Shown piece by piece: positions 1 to 12,916 of a stretch of 64,000 bases of DNA; within the stretch, counting starts at the first letter, position 1; each line of letters opens with the position of its first letter. Source of the DNA: Triplophysa rosa (lineage: Eukaryota; Chordata; Actinopteri; Cypriniformes; Nemacheilidae); assembly GCF_024868665.1 (NCBI RefSeq), contig NC_079908.1:5916466-5980465 (forward strand). The letters are read 5' to 3'. The notes under the pieces are model-generated. The model was not told the origin of the DNA. It saw only the letters and a program-made list of their open reading frames with translations, and searched no databases. Made by a program: the position numbers and the translations under genes.

Positions 1-340
1 AACCAACAGCTCACTCCATCCCTCCCTTTTGAAGCACTACGGTGGCTGACACAGAACTACGATTTCATCACGTTTTCACTTCTTTCCCGAAGGAGATAAC
101 GTATTTACAAAAGGCGCTCTGTAGAGCAGTTTGTCCCTGTAGGGCTACTGTAGAAACAAAATGGCGCATTCCATGCAAGGGGACCCGCGGTGTATGTAGA
201 TATGTACAGGTTTAAAAACATAACGCTTCATTATGTAAGGCCTTTAAACACCTCTGAAGACGTAGTTGTGTATATTATATTGCATTTCTATCAATAGATC
301 CTCTTAAAAACAACACGCTAGACCTTTAAAAGCGGGGTAA
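1..340 (+). repeat. Interspersed repeat, copy 1 (truncated by window edge)
   Basis: Closely matches 59228-59575 in the same orientation. Shared blocks include GCACTACGGTGGCTGAC, GAAGGAGATAACGTATTTAC, AGAGCAGTTTGTCC and CATAACGCTTCATTATGTAA. The sequence also differs by insertions and substitutions, so these are old copies of one interspersed family rather than a recent duplication. The 5' end lies outside the window. No coding capacity is visible. Confidence 0.85.
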
Positions 341-921
341 CCGATTTCCGAATTACGCTTTAGACAACCGAGTCGGGCCGAGTACCAAAACAACCTTGTA
401 GCCAATCAGCAGTAAGGTGCACAATGCACGGACATTAGCCGAGCCGAGCGCTGACGAAAGTGAAAGATTAGGGGTAGGGGTGTGTTTGTTTTGGTGATTT
501 GAACATCAACAACGGCTATGAGATATCGGGCACCCCGCCTTTAAGTAAACCAGATGTTTTGTTTCTTCTTTAAAGAAAAAATTGCGTATATGTATTTAGG
601 TGTTTTAATGGTCAATGTTTGTCACGTAGAATTTTAACGCTACGTTCTGCAACGGTTTGGTTACACTTTTGTGAAAGACAGCATTAAAATTATACGTGGC
701 AAACAGAGACAACCTCTGAATACATGTATACGCAAATTTTTCAATTACTTGTACTGTATGACTTTCCGTGTACTAATAAAATGTTATTAAGCAGAGAATA
801 AAGCATCAAGACATTGTATGAATAATATGTCCATGTTAATTACTCATCAGGCCACCTGCAGCTAAATGAGCTCGTGCTCACCAGAAATAGTTCCTGTTCT
901 CTATGTGAAGGGCATAATAAC

Positions 922-953
922 ACTCACACAGACACACACACACACACACACAC
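922..953. repeat. (CA)n microsatellite
   Basis: A run of about 14 CA units with one interruption, ending in CACGTATG. Confidence 0.9.
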
Positions 954-2929
954 GTATGTGCACTCTGGACGCCTAATACAGAATTATAATAGATACACAG
1001 TAGAAAAAAACATCAAGACTCTCTCAGCGTCCCACAGCGAGCTTTATTAATTTTGACAGTGCAGTATGCAAATGGCTGTTTTAATGCTTACGCTGCTGGT
1101 TAGCCAGGTATCGGCCACGCTGACACCTCTTTCTCCCATAAGAAAGAGAAAAGAAAAGAACGTCAATAGCCCGTCGATAAAGTCGCGCTAATTTTTTCAC
1201 GCCGTCCTCCACTTTGCTCCCATCTGCACTTTTTTGTAACTCATCATCAAAGTTGGAGATCTGACTCCGTTAATCTGGTATTAAAATGAATGAAAGGGTG
1301 ACCTTGTCTAAATTAATAAGTGAGTGGCGAAACACGCTTTCAGCGTACGGAAAGGTCACACAAAGGTTGGCCTTTAAGTGCGGCTTCTGTTCTCTTTCAC
1401 GTAGACGCTTTAACTTTGTTCATGACTTGCTCTTTCCTAACTAGCAGTCTGTCCTTTCTTGCTTTTGTTACGTAGCGTACAGACAAATATCTCGCAGTCC
1501 ATAAGAAGCAAATGTCTTATTATTCAGAGAGGTTTGACACCGTAGGACGTTTGTTCTTTTTATTTGGCTGACAAGCTGGTGTCAAAACCTTTTGCCATTC
1601 GGTCGCCCTCAGACAAACACATTTAAAATCCCTCGGTGAATACTAATCATGTATTGTGACTTTTTTTCATAATCCCCAAAATAATGTTTTTGACAGTAGG
1701 TGATTTTTCTTGCGGTGCTTTTAGCAAAGTAGCGTTGTTCGATTCTCGTCCCTTTAAAGTAAAGTCACATGACATTTCCTTCATAGGCGATTGGTCTAAA
1801 AACCTCCCTTGTTCCCTGGTCCAAGAACCATTCAATGGTTGTACGTGGGTGAGTTCGGCTCAACAGGTGCGTCAAACCATCAGCACACAACCCTCCGCTT
1901 CACCTTTCTATTTCTCCCTCGTTCTATCTCGCTCGCTCGCTTTCTCCGGCCACTGGAGTGGATCAGTCAAATTATCGAGTGGCAAAACTAATTCGGCGCC
2001 CGAGGGCCGGCAGAGCTGCCACTTCCCATCAGCCCCACCGCCAGTCAGCGCCCAACTGTTTTCATTTGGGTCCTCTTGTTTCATTTATTATGGCTATTGG
2101 AGCTAATCCTACGAGCAAACCCCCGGCTGGCCCGCCTGTCACTATTGTTTCGGCTCTTGGATGCACCTTGCCTTCAGTGGGAGGGGCCGCTCGACTCGCC
2201 TCATGACGGAAGTGAGGTTTCTCAGGCGGGGGAGGGTCGGGTGAAGGGCGGGAGAGAGGAGGGAGAGCTCATCAATCACATTAGACTCATTTGGACAGGA
2301 CTGAAGCCCCCCACTCTCACGTCTTCTCTACATCTGTGTACTTGGATCCAAGTAGAGGACTTGACTACACATTTGCATTTGCTTTGAGGTCAATAGATTG
2401 GTCAGATTTGGGGTTTATACTTCGTTCTCAGTCATGTTTCATTTAAGTATCAACTTTGTCGCAGGCGTTTCTCCTAAAAGTTCTCCAGAAAAGTAAAATG
2501 AGGACAAAGGAGATTTTTTTGAATAGATCAAGGGTTCTTAATCTGAGGGGCCCCGGATGGCACTCGGGGGCACAGTTTTATCAAATTTCATTAAACATTT
2601 GCCATTTTACATTGAAATGTTTTTGTTTTATAACTTTATAAAATAATTTTTAGTTTAAGATTGTTTTGTGTCATGAAATTTGTTTTTACACAGGCATGCG
2701 TTCTACACAAAAAGGACCTCAATCTGAAAAAGTTTGGTCTCTCAATGTAATCTCAGTACAAATTTAAGATTTTTGAGAAGTAACAGAGATCTTGTTTGTG
2801 ATTTTTCTTTCTTATGCTAAAATATACAATATTTTTTGGGTGCATTATACTATTAATGGGTCATTATATATGTTATATAAGTTGTAATATTGTACAACTC
2901 AATATTTATTGTATAACTCAAAAACAATG

Positions 2930-3095
2930 TAGTAATAATAATAATATTATTAATACGTTGTTATTATAATTGTTAATAATATTATTACCAACAACAACAA
3001 CTATTAATTATTTACATTATTATTACATAGTACATGTTAATTATTTATTATTAACAACAACAGTAACAACAGTTATAATAATAATAATATCTTTT
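2930..3095. repeat. AT-rich (AAT/AAC)n low-complexity block
   Basis: Degenerate TAA, ATT and AAC trinucleotide runs on both strands, partly self-complementary. It sits in a strongly AT-rich kilobase from about 2600 to 3200 with no coding signal. Confidence 0.75.
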
Positions 3096-3957
3096 ACAAT
3101 TCTGTTTATTCTGTAATGCAATATATGCGATATATAATCATTTTAAGAGATAAACAGAAAACTCCAGGAAACACATTTCTTTATTCTTTAATCAAAAAAC
3201 TCACACTTGTCTTGTAGGAAGTTAATGATTATAATCAATACAAGCTCATGCATTTTCATGAAGTACAATAGATGCAAATTCATAGTTGGTAATCGCTAAT
3301 ACATATTTATAGGTAAAAGTGTAGATTTCTTGATCGGGCCATCACAAAGCCTTCACCAGTGAGAACCAGAAAGAGAGAGTGAGGTAAACAATTTCTTCAC
3401 AACGGGGCAATAGTTAAAGATGTTAAGGGTTTGTTGAACACATAACACATGCTACTCAAGGTAAACCTTTGTTTGTTGAATGTCTGGGCTCTCATGGTTT
3501 GCTGTCTTGCTGAAAGTGAATGCCCGGGGGTCTGAAGAGAGCATTGGGTGGTCTTTCTTTAATGGGCCGGCTTTGAAATGTGAGGGAGGTCATACCTTTG
3601 CAACTCTGCAATTAACAACGTTAACGAGACCGAGCCATTAACACTGAAGCCCGTTACCAGAACAAGCACTTTACTGTTGTTAAAACATCTACGCGTTGGG
3701 TGTTTATTTGTGCGCGCTGCATTTTTGCTTGAACTTGAAACTGATGTTTTCACCCAACCAAAGTCGCACTTTCCATCATTATTTGTCTTTCACTACTGCA
3801 CAACTGTGATGTTTATGAGGACGTCACTTAAAATCAAGAACAGCATTTATTGGTGGTTTGTAAAGTGTAAAACTTTAGTGCTTAACTTGTGTTTGTGCTA
3901 CACAACAATGAAGCTTGATTGGATTCATAGTGTTGTATTGACATAGTATTGAGACGT

Positions 3958-4165
3958 AAAGAGATAGTTCACCCAAAAATGAAAATTCTTTCTTTATCAT
4001 CCGCATGTCATTTCAAACCTGTAGGACTTTCTTTCTTCTGCAGAGCACAAAAGGAGATATTTTGAAGAACGTTGGTAAACAAACAACATTGACCCCCATT
4101 GACTTCCATTGTTTGGACACAAAACCACCGAGACATTTCTCAAAATATCTTCTTTTGTGTTATAC
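3958..4165 (+). repeat. 'GATAGTTCACCC' MITE, 3'-truncated copy
   Basis: Starts with the family end GATAGTTCACCCAAAAATGA and contains the hallmark GAGATATTTTGAAGAACGTTGG, CCCCATTGACTTCCATTG and CAAAATATCTTCTTTTGTGT. The last two-thirds is the reverse complement of the first (palindromic MITE). The mirrored right end is missing. This is a non-coding DNA-transposon derivative, and the short ORFs over it are repeat sequence. Confidence 0.88.
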
Positions 4166-4264
4166 TCTACATTATAAGGTAGGGAGTTCTGCAAATGCAG
4201 TGGATTTCAACAGCTGTTTTTTTTCTGATGCCCTCAACTAATCTAGATCAACAACAGTTTGAAG

Positions 4265-4267
<3 letters not shown>

Positions 4268-4297
<30 letters not shown>

Positions 4298-4298
4298 G
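4268..4298. repeat. (AC)n microsatellite
   Basis: About 15 uninterrupted AC units. Confidence 0.92.
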
Positions 4299-5311
4299 CT
4301 CGTAACAGGGAGGAGAACGACATGCTTATACGTTGGAGACTGAAGATGTTTGCGAGCATGTTTGCAGGTACGTGGCCCAAGGGTTTACAGCAGCCCCACA
4401 GCAAACACTTTCACAGTAATCAACATAATCCCTTTATTCTACACAATTCAACAACATCTCACACCGTCCACCGCAGCGCTCACGGGGCTTTTTCTGGTGC
4501 AAACATTTCCTGGCTGCACTTTTTTTGAAGCACCACGTTCAGTGTCGTGTATTCTGTGAAGGGAGCGAAAGTTATAAATGAATTTATCAGGTTTGTAAAC
4601 GAATAGACGTGAATATGGTTTACATCATCACTCCTCCAGACTGCACTAAACCAGATTGTTTGAACGGGAAGGATGGTCCTGTGAACTTTGATCGTCATTA
4701 TTAATATTAATATGAAGCGCTGTTTCTCGGAAACGGTCTGTGCTGTCAGGTGTAAAATGTGACCCTTGCAATGAGCTTTTTTCTGGGTGGTTTTATTGTG
4801 TTCTTATCGAACGCTCTGCACAGTTAATGTGAGGTCAATAAAACAGAACATCGGTCAGATGGAGTTATATTATATAACTGTATAAGCAAATTGTTGCTTT
4901 TATTTCTTGTGATTATTAATGTGTCATGTGTCAAAAATGTCATCATGTTTTACAGTGAGAACGTCTCTTAAAAAAACGTCTTTTAAAAAAACGGCATGAA
5001 ATGATGTGCTAAAAATGAGTTGTTGGGAACGTTTAATAATTCCAGCCGAAACAGCTTTTAGTGAAAACACAATAACCGATGAAACTGAATTTCTGCAGGG
5101 CCAGCAGATGGAGAAAATATTAACCAGTATTAACCAGATTAATGGAGTTCTCAGTTGTTTCATTGAAGTATCAACTTAGTTTCCGATGTTTCTCCTAAAG
5201 TTGCTTGGGGAAAAATAGAAACAAATGAGAGAATTGTTCAAATACACGAGTAAAGATTGTACATGGGAAAATTTGAAATATTTAAGACTCTGAGTTTAGT
5301 TTGTGACATTG

Positions 5312-5946
5312 AGTACATTTACATGCGCACCAAGAATGCGATTATTTCCAATAATCAGAGCAAGGACTTAATGGCAGTACCATGTTTACATGACATGAGA
5401 ACACCTCTTTGCTCAAAAATCAGCTTACAAAAGAAACCTGTTTGCACGTGTTTACATGCATATCAATAAACTGGCTACACATGGAAATTTGAGACTTGCC
5501 AGGTACAGTGGCGTCACCATCGATAATCCGTCTAGTGATTAAAAATGCGGCGGGAAAATGCTCAGAAGCTGTATTTTTTTCTCTCTTCTCATGTCCGCAG
5601 GACCTGCATATGCAACAATAGTTCTTCATTTTGACGTTAACTTTCTACATCCACTGCATGATTCGAGAGCGGACTTTTATGTGTTATTTTACTTTTACTT
5701 CCGTTTGGGACTTTTACTGTTGCGCTGTCAGACATGCGCACGTAAAGAAAACCGGTAAAGGCGTTTACATGCAGCGCGAAATCGGAGTAATGGGCAAAAA
5801 ACTACCTCTGCCGAGCAGGTTTTGCTTACGCCGTTTATGATCTTACACGATAAAAAAAACCCGTTTTACGTTTACATGACCTTACTTGTTATCAGCTTAT
5901 TAAGCATTTTAGCATAATCGGAGTAAGACTGTGCATGTAAATGTAT
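5312..5946. mobile_element. Non-autonomous DNA element with TACATTTACATGC ends
   Basis: The left end TACATTTACATGCGCA matches the inverted right end near 5930-5945 (GTGCATGTAAATGTA). Inside are blocks such as TTTACATGACATGAGAAC and GTTTACATGCAGCGCGAAAT. Related sequence continues at 6128-6374 and ends in GGGCGCATGTAAACG, which suggests two adjacent or overlapping copies. The ORFs here are short and unrelated to known domains. Classification below DNA transposon is not possible by eye. Confidence 0.6.
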
Positions 5947-6127
5947 TTTATGTTTAATCAGCAATGTGATATCGAAATGTGATGGAAAATACCTCCGCAA
6001 CAGTGGCATACGCTGCTGTCATCGCGTTCGCGTTGTGTATAAAGATAAGGATCAGAGACTGCTGACAGCGAGGTGTGGTGACGGTAAAACTTTAGACGGT
6101 CATGTTAACCATGAATTTGCTCTTAAG

Positions 6128-6374
6128 ATGCATGACAGCACATGCGCACCTTGGTCAGAACAGCATAAATGCGATTTAGGTGTTTCGCATGCCGCCTTAT
6201 TGCGATTAAAACCGGCGTACTTCGCCGTATGTTACTTCAACTATGCTTACTGTGATTATCAGCTTAATCGCATTATTCAGATCGAATGATTGCGTTAACA
6301 TGAGGTAAAGCGTAATCGCAGTATTGCCAAAATTCTGTTATAATCGCATCATGAGGGCGCATGTAAACGGTGCA
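6128..6374. repeat. Second fragment of the 'ACATGCGC' element
   Basis: Contains ATGCGCACCTTGG, repeated TAATCGCA/TGCGATTA motifs and a right end GGGCGCATGTAAACG that mirrors the 5312 element's ends. Confidence 0.45.
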
Positions 6375-8869
6375 TTGTTGAGATCTTTTCTGAAACTCTA
6401 ATGGAGACATTTGAGAGATTTCTGGGTTTTCTCATGAGAAATACCTGAGACAGAGGAGACTTGAGCTCGCTCTCCATTTAATCTCATTGATGTCTATGAA
6501 GCAATTAGACATAAATACTACTACTAATAAATGGAAATACATGTTTTTTATTGACGTGTTCCGCATTCAAAGTTATCATATAAACGTCCAGGCGATGAAA
6601 TACATAGTCGTATATTCATTAAATGCATGCATCAGTTGTTAAAGAAAACATTCTGAGAAGACTTTGAGCTGTTGGAAAGATGGGGTGGATGGTACACGAG
6701 TGTCGATAAAAGTGTAATTCTGATCTCAGGACAGAAAGAAAGCGAGTGTGAGAGTAAGAGGGGGTAGGAGGAGGAAAAGTGCTCTCCACTCACTTTCTGC
6801 CCAGCGAGCAGTGCCTTGTTACTCTTTGAACACTTGGCCCATATATTTCTGCTAAGTCGTGTGATTCTGCGTCGGCCAGCGAAGACTCTAGTGGCTCTTT
6901 TCATGAAACATTAACAAGTTCCTGGGGTTAAAGGGATGCCTCCAAATCACTGCTGATCGTGTGTTTGTGAGTGTGTGTGAGGGCAGAAATGAATAAACCG
7001 CATCTGAATTCGATTTGGAAACGTTTAAACATTGCAAGCGTGTTTTCGTTTCACGGGCAGACTGAGTTTTGAAGAAGAAAGGTTATTAATCCACACCGCT
7101 TCTGCCGCCCACCATCCCGCGCTCCTCCAGGGTGCCTGTTGATGACATGTACAGATCAGGACGCCCACGGGCCAATCACAGATCTTATCTTCAGTTCTTC
7201 AAAATCCTGCTGCAGTCGGCACTGCCCACTCCACACAAATCCTGGTGTACATGAAACGCAATGGAACGGGAAGACTTTGGCTTTTTTAAAGCTTGCAAAG
7301 TTAGGTGAAAGAATCCTTAACAAAAAAAAACATTTTTTTCTTTTTGTATTTACTTTATTCTATTTTATTTGTAATTGATTAGGAGTTTATTGGTGTTTGT
7401 GTTTATCTTCATCATATTTATAAACAGATAGATTTTAGGCTAAAGTTTTAAGGGAGTTTTAAGGCCTGTGTTCTGTGAACTCTCCAGGTAGAAACACTGA
7501 TATGTAATCTGCTCAAGTGACATTTTTAGTATTTATATGAAACGCTGTAAAACTGAAAGCAGATCAGTGTAAAACATCACCTCGAGGCAAGTCTTGTAAT
7601 AGAGCGCTCATTCATTCATTCACTCAAAGTGTTCGGATGACCACCCCTCTCTCGTAATAAATAACAATTAGAAAGGTATACGGCATGTCCCAATTCACAC
7701 ACTTCTCTTAATAGAGATAGAATTAGCGCATCCCAGATGATAGTACACTGAAAAGTATGGATTTCAATTGCATCGAGGCATTTACATTACACATTAACCT
7801 TCGTGCTAAATGTAAACCTCAAGTCTTTTTCATCTGCATCAGTGGTTCATTACAATTACCGTGTGCTGCTTATGTCTGTACAAGTAAAACTTGCAGAAGG
7901 CACTATTTTTTGAGATAAAAAATCATATCTCTATATTTTGTGATTTTTGTTTTTCATAAATCATTACTATTGGTCACCCTTCATCTTTGTCTGTGGGCTT
8001 TGCTAATATTTAACCAATGAAAATGATTGAAAGGAGCTTGTCAACTTGTGTTTAATTATTCAATGCAGGTGTTGTTTAATTTTTTTTAAAAGTATCAGTT
8101 TTTTAGACATGCAAGGTTTCTGCCCAAAAGCAACGATATAATGTTATATTATAGTATCATCTAATATTGTAATGATATGAAAATAATGATATTATCGTGT
8201 TAATTCACTTTTAATTATTTACATCCTTTTCCTTTCATAAAGTACTGATTATAAGTACAAACGTTTCGATGAAATGATCATTCTGATGCCCCTCCATCTC
8301 TTAAAAAGGTTCAAATTTGATATATTTGTCACCAATTCCGTCATCTTTATAAGTAGAAAGTTATTATAATCTTATAGACATTCATTTTTCAGTTTGTATA
8401 ACTAATATACATCCCATGTAAAAATTGTCACAACTCGAACAATTGGATTACAAACTTACCATTTTCACTTTAGTTTTGTCAATGTACATACTATTAAGAA
8501 AATTGCAATAACACCATGTATTCGATGTTTTCTTTTAGTTTCTGTTACTGCTTTTTTAAAGCTGCTTTTCACTAATGCAAAATTGTAAAAAAAAGATTGA
8601 AAAGCACTATAACATTGAAGCATCTTTGTGAGACACGTCATGCAAATTGTTCGGTAATCGTTGGTCGTGCTTCCCAACAGCAGTGACAGCCAGGTTTACC
8701 GTCAACTTTACAGCCTTCTGCATCCCCAACAAAGTCCGTACTTTTTTGGGTGCAGTATGCAAATTCAGACGCAGCCAAACTCTAGTGTCTCCATAGCACG
8801 CCTCTTGGAAGGAAACGTGAAGCTTGCACAAATAATCTAAACAAATAAATAAATAAAAAGAAGCGATTA

Positions 8870-9140
8870 CTACAGCAGGGAGTTAATTAACGGCTTGTTC
8901 GCGTTTGATAGGAGAATAACGCGCTGTAATTTTACCTTGATGTAATATAAAACCGCAAGCTGCCGCTGCTGCATTGGCTAATTAACACCTGTGTCTAGTG
9001 GCCGCTTGGACCCCGGCACCTATTAATGCCACAAAACACAATACAACAATTAAAGCCTCCGCTATTACACTTTAAACTGGCCCGCTATATTGTGGGCGGT
9101 AAATTTGGCCGCTTTTACCTTTAATTGCCCCAGAAATTAC
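8870..9140. promoter_or_regulatory. Candidate conserved non-coding element (intronic enhancer)
   Basis: A repeat-free block with many homeodomain-type cores: GTTAATTAACGG, GGCTAATTAACACC, CCTATTAATGCC, CAATTAAAGCC and CTTTAATTGCC. The base composition is balanced, in contrast to the AT-rich and repeat-rich flanks. Dachshund loci are known for many deeply conserved intronic enhancers. Conservation itself cannot be seen here, so this is inference from sequence texture. Confidence 0.35.
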
Positions 9141-9393
9141 GACAAGGGATTATATTAATGTTTTTAAATGCAATGGAGAGGAAATGAGAAGTGCTGCGGG
9201 CTAATGTTATGGCCCAATTTGTCTGTTTTGTCGGCACTTTTATACGCAGAAGTGGAAGCCTTTTTTGGACCACATCCCTTTGTAAATCCAGAGTTGACAT
9301 TAGAATGCGAGACACGTCATCACGTTAAGTCACCTTTTAATGTGGATGTGACTTTTTTGCAGATTTGCAGATAAAGACAAAGGCGGTGAATTA

Positions 9394-9650
9394 GCCATGG
9401 TTCATCCAAAAATGAAAAATTCGGTCATCATTTACTCACTCCCATGTTGTTCCAAATCTGTATAAATTACAAAGCACGATATTTAAAAGAATGCTTGTAA
9501 ACATCTGGGGCACTATTGACTACCATTGTAGAAAAAGATTTTGCTTTTCATGTTCAACAGACCAACGATGCAGATTGATACAGGTTTGGAAGAATTTGAG
9601 GGGGAGTGAATGATTACAGAATTTTCATTTTTGGGTGAACCATACCTTTA
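9394..9650. repeat. 'GTTCACCC' MITE, degenerate full copy
   Basis: The left end GGTTCATCCAAAAATGAAAA is mirrored by the right end TTTTCATTTTTGGGTGAACC. The centre is diverged from the other copies but keeps the palindromic layout. Confidence 0.8.
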
Positions 9651-9989
9651 ATATTACGGAAGGTTAGAATCGGTGCGTCCCGAATCGTGTTGAAAATAGA
9701 AACCCAAAGGTGCTATTTTAGTGGAAGCATGCATACTTTTGGGGCTAATATTACCCATAAACCCTTGCACTTTCAAATCTGCAGCGGTAGGAAACTGGCG
9801 AGTAATGAAGCTGCCGCAGGGGATTTTAAATGTAAAATCTTAAAAGCACTGCTCACGTACTCCGAAGAGCTCAAACATCACCTGCTCCGAGTGGAAATGT
9901 CTGAGGTACAATTGCTGAACTTGGATGTCTTAGATGTGCATCATTAGGACAAAGTGGGCGATGACCAATTTCCTCTTTATCGTCCGTCT

Positions 9990-10360
9990 ACAAACATTCA
10001 ATTCAGTCATACTTAAACAGAATATCTATTATGTCTTTCTGTTCATTCCTGCTTTTGTCCGCCCGTCCCCCGGGTACGTCCGCCAATGCCCTCATTCCCA
10101 CGCTGTGTGTGTGTATCATCTTTTCTCTGCTCCAATAATGGCAGATCCACATCAGCATCTGCCTTCATTAAAAGTAATTACAGACTCTCGCTCATATTGG
10201 GCTCTCGCTCGCGAAAACAACGGAGCGGCCCACATGAGCTGACTCAGGAGCAGGGAGACTACTCGACCCAGGGCAGGCCTGATCTCGGGTCAGGAAATAC
10301 AGATGACTACACGTTGGATGATGATGGAGTCTTTTGAAATGACCTAGATCGGCTTTTACT
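9990..10360. promoter_or_regulatory. Candidate conserved non-coding block
   Basis: Repeat-poor stretch with CTCCAATAATGGCAGATCC, TTCATTAAAAGTAATTACAG and GAGCTGACTCAGGAGCAGGG (AP-1/MAF-like TGACTCAG). No splice-bounded exon was found. Inference only. Confidence 0.25.
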
Positions 10361-11251
10361 GTGAGGTCACGAGGCGGAAATGTCAGGATTCGTTCGTGCT
10401 TTTATTTACAATTTCCATCGCGCCCCATTTCTCTCTCTGTTTCTCACCAGCGCTCGCTGAAAAGCACCAGAATCCGGTTTCGCCCGTTGGCCATATGCCT
10501 TTGTCAGACGCTCATCTCGCCCCTTGTTCCGCCGTTCGGAAATTCCAAAGGTGAATTAAATACAGTATTCCGCCCCCGTCTGCTGGGACCCCCCTCCTCG
10601 TACCTTTTTGTCGTCTCGGTTTACTGTTCAACGTGAAATCGGACAGTAATATTTGCTCCACAGTGAATCAAAGGAGACGCTCCGCCTGTTTTTTTCCCCC
10701 TGCCTTGTGTACAAATCTGATACTTTTTCCAGAGAAGCGAAGAAAAGATGTTCTTTCTTTCTTTTTTACCCCCGTTTTGTTTGAAAAGGAAGAAATGCGA
10801 AATGTAATAATGTGTCCGGTTGCGTGGAGCAGAGGGTGGGGGGTGCTCGACTGACCCCCTTTTGTGGAAAACCTGATCTCTGTGGACTTGTTCTCACAGG
10901 CAGGCCGTGATGGGTTTTGTCGAACTCTCTCTTCCTGTTTTTTCATTCATGTTCACTTATATATGTTCTTGGACATACGATCACTGAAGCTCTTCTTGTG
11001 AGATTGTCGGGAGTGGAATGGGTTTGTGAGCATGTTTTGTTGGGAAAGTAAATATTGGAAATAAATATTTGTTGGGATGCTTGCAGACTCAGTTTAAACA
11101 CTACAAGAGCAGAGTCTGGGATATACAGAGAAAATATTTTAAAATCAGATGAAATTGAGTGAAGTACATACATACAATATGTTTTGTGTGTGTACATTTA
11201 TAATAAATGGGCACTGGTTGGTTAATACGGTATTCCAGCGTTATTAAAACG

Positions 11252-11472
11252 GCAACACAACCTCACAGGAATTCGTTACTATTTTACGTTGAGGCTAATT
11301 CATATAAATTCATTTGATTTTATTTGTATGTTTTAGTTCGATTTGCTTCTGGCCAGTGATGTTAGGTTTAGGGGTGGGCTTAGGGGAGGGGCTTCAGTAT
11401 TGCTTTTTTTAAAATTCATACGAATTAGCCACCTCGTAAAAAATAGCTACGAATTCCCATAAGATCAGGTTG
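11252..11472. repeat. Palindromic MITE with ACAACCT ends
   Basis: The left part ACAACCTCACAGGAATTCGT is mirrored at the right by ACGAATTCCCATAAGATCAG followed by GTTGT. The centre has AGGTTTAGGGGTGGGCTTAG. A related right end recurs at about 25690-25772 (GAATTCCTGTAAGATTGTGT). Confidence 0.75.
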
Positions 11473-11684
11473 TAAAATACATGATACTTGAGACTGTAAG
11501 TGTAACATTGGCGGGTTTTATTCTGCTTTTTATTGTTAAAATGTTGATATTACACGTAAATAAACAACGTTTACACTTTCTCTGTGTTACCTGGACAAAG
11601 AAATACGAAGTTTATTCATCAGCAAAAGTCTGCCTCATGAGGCAAAACGAAGAATTTGTTTGCTGACAAATCAATTTGCATTCG

Positions 11685-11874
11685 TGGTTGCCAGATCTGC
11701 GTCACAAAACCAGCCCAATGGCCTATCAAAACTATTCCAAAACTACCCCCATCCCAAAATATGTGACTATACCTAATCACATATTTGACATACCTGTATG
11801 CATTACACGATTTCTTGATGAAAATTACTAGTAGTAATTACAAACAATTCATTTAAACTAATCTGGCAACCCTG
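11685..11874. mobile_element. Short element with GGTTGCCAGATCTGC ends
   Basis: Begins GGTTGCCAGATCTGC and ends ATCTGGCAACCCTG, giving inverted ends. The interior AACCAGCCCAATGGCC is shared with three copies near 27.4-28.2 kb. It is non-coding and probably a hAT-type non-autonomous element, although the superfamily is inferred only from the end sequence. Confidence 0.6.
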
Positions 11875-12059
11875 AGTTTTTTTTTCTTGAGTAATCTCAG
11901 TTCTGACTCGCATTATGAACATCTGATAAACAAAATACAAGTCACGTCAATGTCTTTTTTGACCAGTAATTTAATAAAATGACTATTGGATGAACACCTT
12001 ACATTTTCTAGCTAAAACAATTGTAGCCCTTTGCTGCATAAACCTGAAAGAAGGGACAT

Positions 12060-12480
12060 GAAAATGACCACGAGTTACCGGCCTGTAATGCAATCCCAAC
12101 CTGCAATCCCCGCTCGTCTTTTACCCGGGTCTTTAAGGTTTCATTACCTCAGTAAAGACAGGAATATTAAACGCAGTGAAACAGAGCGCCTCTCAACGCT
12201 GAAATGAATCCATTGATGTAACGCTCACTGACTTCAACATCAAAAGAAACTTCTCGGGATCGATTTTTTTCTCCGCTTTGGAATCTACCGTTTCTCATAC
12301 CACTCTATAATTAAACGGGACATTGTTGTCTAGGTATGAAAAAGGGCCAATTCAATAACGTCACAGCGGAGGAATCCAGACCGGCCCGTACCTGACCCCT
12401 CGTCGAGACTCCAAAAGCCCCCATCCACCTCAGCGGTTCACCTCCTCACTTCCAAGCCAGGTGAACCATTAGCCACCGAG
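12060..12480. promoter_or_regulatory. Candidate conserved non-coding block
   Basis: Repeat-poor stretch with CCTGTAATGCAATCCCAACC, GGTTTCATTACCTCAGTAAA and CTATAATTAAACGGGACATTG. It has no exon boundaries in a usable frame. Inference from texture only. Confidence 0.25.
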
Positions 12481-12584
12481 ATGGACCTGTCAGATCTCCA
12501 GAACGAGGGAGTATCGGCCGAGGAAAGGAGGATAGATGTGTTCTCCCTCCTCTGGACGTGCCCGAGCGCCCTCCATTCATGCGA

Positions 12585-12608
12585 CGGGGGGGGGGGGGGG
12601 TGGGGGGG
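12585..12608. repeat. Poly-G / G-rich tract
   Basis: A run of about 15 G, one T, then 7 G. It could form a G-quadruplex on the + strand. The short ORFs through it (poly-Gly / poly-Pro) are artefacts. Confidence 0.9.
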
Positions 12609-12916
12609 CGATGACTCGCGAGTGTTCAAAGGGGGAGTCTGAGACTTGTAGATCTGAAGGGCCATATGAAAGGCAAACAATAAGCAAGCTGTTTGTCCAC
12701 CCCTGCAAAACGGCTCTCGCCTTTCATCCGCCGGCTCCCATTTCCGCGGGTCACGACTTTTCTCAAACATCAATTACTGTTACGGACGCCGTTTGATCTC
12801 CGGGATTCTTCTCGACGTAGTATCGGGAGGCATATAGCATGTGTCTGCAAGACAATGCACCAATTGTGCAACTTTTTCTATTCTTGTTATTCGGTATAAA
12901 TGCAAAAGCAAGGGCT

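Noticed and set aside
4005..4241. ORFs similar to those at 13000, 14187 and 25927
   Set aside because: All are the same palindromic MITE read in different frames, not a gene family.
12438..12796. ORFs with poly-Gly / poly-Pro on both strands
   Set aside because: Created by the poly-G tract and GC-rich surroundings; no domain and no splice sites in phase.
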